From NCBI GenBank assembly GCA_051293835.1, contig JBPKMA010000002.1, positions 124,001-188,000 on the forward strand: a stretch of DNA of 64,000 bases, in the 5' to 3' direction. This DNA comes from DATLZU01 sp051293835. Its GTDB lineage: Bacteria; Nitrospirota; Nitrospiria; Nitrospirales; Nitrospiraceae. The notes under the pieces were generated by a model that was not told the DNA's origin, did no database searches, and worked only from the letters and a program-made list of their open reading frames with translations. Both the position numbers and the translations under genes were made by a program. Below, one piece after another: positions 63,656 through 64,000 of the stretch; the stretch's first letter is position 1, and every line of letters starts with the position of its first letter.

Positions 63656-64000
63656 CGCCTGTCGCGCCGCCGCCCCAACCCCTCGACATTCCCGCCACGC
63701 CGGATCCCTTCCGTTCGCGTCACTGGTCGGTCGCCGCCAAACTGCTCCTGCTTCTGACCCCCGTCTTGATTCTTCTCCTCGTGATCATCACCTGGTATCT
63801 GCCCGGACGGCAGAAGGTCCGGTTGCTGGAACAGCAGGCGATGGCGGCTGGAGAGGCGCTGCTCACGCAGGTGCAGAGGGATCGCCAGGCATATCTCACC
63901 GAGGTCCTTCCACGTCTGCTCAAGGTCGGCGCGCAGGTCCCAGCCGACTATCACCGGCTGGCCTCCGCACCGCCGCTTCCCTCCGCACTGACGCAGGATG
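63652..64000 (+). CDS. Membrane sensor protein, N-terminal part (right edge)
   Basis: Only 116 residues are inside the window. A cytoplasmic Pro-rich start (MTPVAPPPQPLD) precedes a membrane helix (LLLLLTPVLILLLVIITWYL), then a periplasmic stretch with an amphipathic helix (RLLEQQAMAAGEALLTQVQR) and LPRLLKVGAQVPADY. The shape matches the extracellular Tll0287-like/DUF3365 sensors that begin many histidine kinases or cyclases. ATGA overlap with the upstream gene ties it to the glycosyltransferase pair. Confidence 0.7.
   Translation, partial: MTPVAPPPQPLDIPATPDPFRSRHWSVAAKLLLLLTPVLILLLVIITWYLPGRQKVRLLEQQAMAAGEALLTQVQRDRQAYLTEVLPRLLKVGAQVPADYHRLASAPPLPSALTQD

Overview
The window is about 64 kb of GC-rich bacterial chromosome. 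It has no rRNA, phage or recognisable insertion sequence. Gene content points to a Nitrospirota bacterium, most likely Nitrospira. The supporting signs are paired PilT/PilU, several PilZ proteins, a remnant of a NirK-type copper oxidase, a CbbQ/CbbO-type pair without RuBisCO, an orphan NuoF with a 2Fe-2S ferredoxin, a stand-alone ferredoxin:thioredoxin reductase catalytic subunit, and the paired TIGR04283/TIGR04282-type glycosyltransferases. This assignment is inferred from gene content; no taxonomic marker is present.

Left part (1-16 kb), mostly intact housekeeping genes: serA (cut by the left edge) with a class V aminotransferase, an MltD-like transglycosylase, a membrane-anchored TPR protein, bioF, pilT and pilU, an anchored c-type cytochrome, a SUMF1-like protein, tRNA-Glu, glgB, a low-molecular-weight phosphatase, ttcA, msrA and a PilZ protein.

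Middle part (16-25.8 kb), a decaying zone: a DEAD-box helicase pseudogene that has lost its DEAD box, a multicopper oxidase cut short, a NirK-like oxidase whose copper ligands are mutated and which runs into the C-terminal helix-turn-helix of an NtrC-type regulator, a TetR pseudogene, and a YtxH-like gene with a damaged start. Intact small secreted proteins and lipoproteins lie among them, including a TonB-C-terminal protein. A degenerate cyclic-di-GMP-I-like RNA may sit at its left border.

25.8-45 kb: an overlapping operon (small secreted protein, GT4 glycosyltransferase, MFS transporter, BON protein, second MFS transporter), a receiver protein, PilZ proteins (one frameshifted), tRNA-Lys, purA, tRNA-Ala, an ABC-F ATPase, rarA, an alpha/beta hydrolase, queD-folE, erpA, ferredoxin-nuoF, a PuuD-like membrane protein and mdh.

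45-64 kb: a large VWA protein with an HEAGH motif and helical repeats, and 3 kb away a CbbQ-type MoxR ATPase. Between them lie ferredoxin:thioredoxin reductase, an M28 peptidase, a DUF167 protein and a glycine-zipper lipoprotein. A hybrid histidine kinase overlaps a YkgJ/acyltransferase fusion. Divergent from that fusion is a tightly packed rightward run: ATP-grasp-like protein, CPEC glutaredoxin, KamA-type radical SAM aminomutase, dCTP-deaminase-family protein, membrane protein, two glycosyltransferases and the start of a membrane sensor cut by the right edge. This run and the VWA/MoxR pair are the best candidates for poorly described systems.
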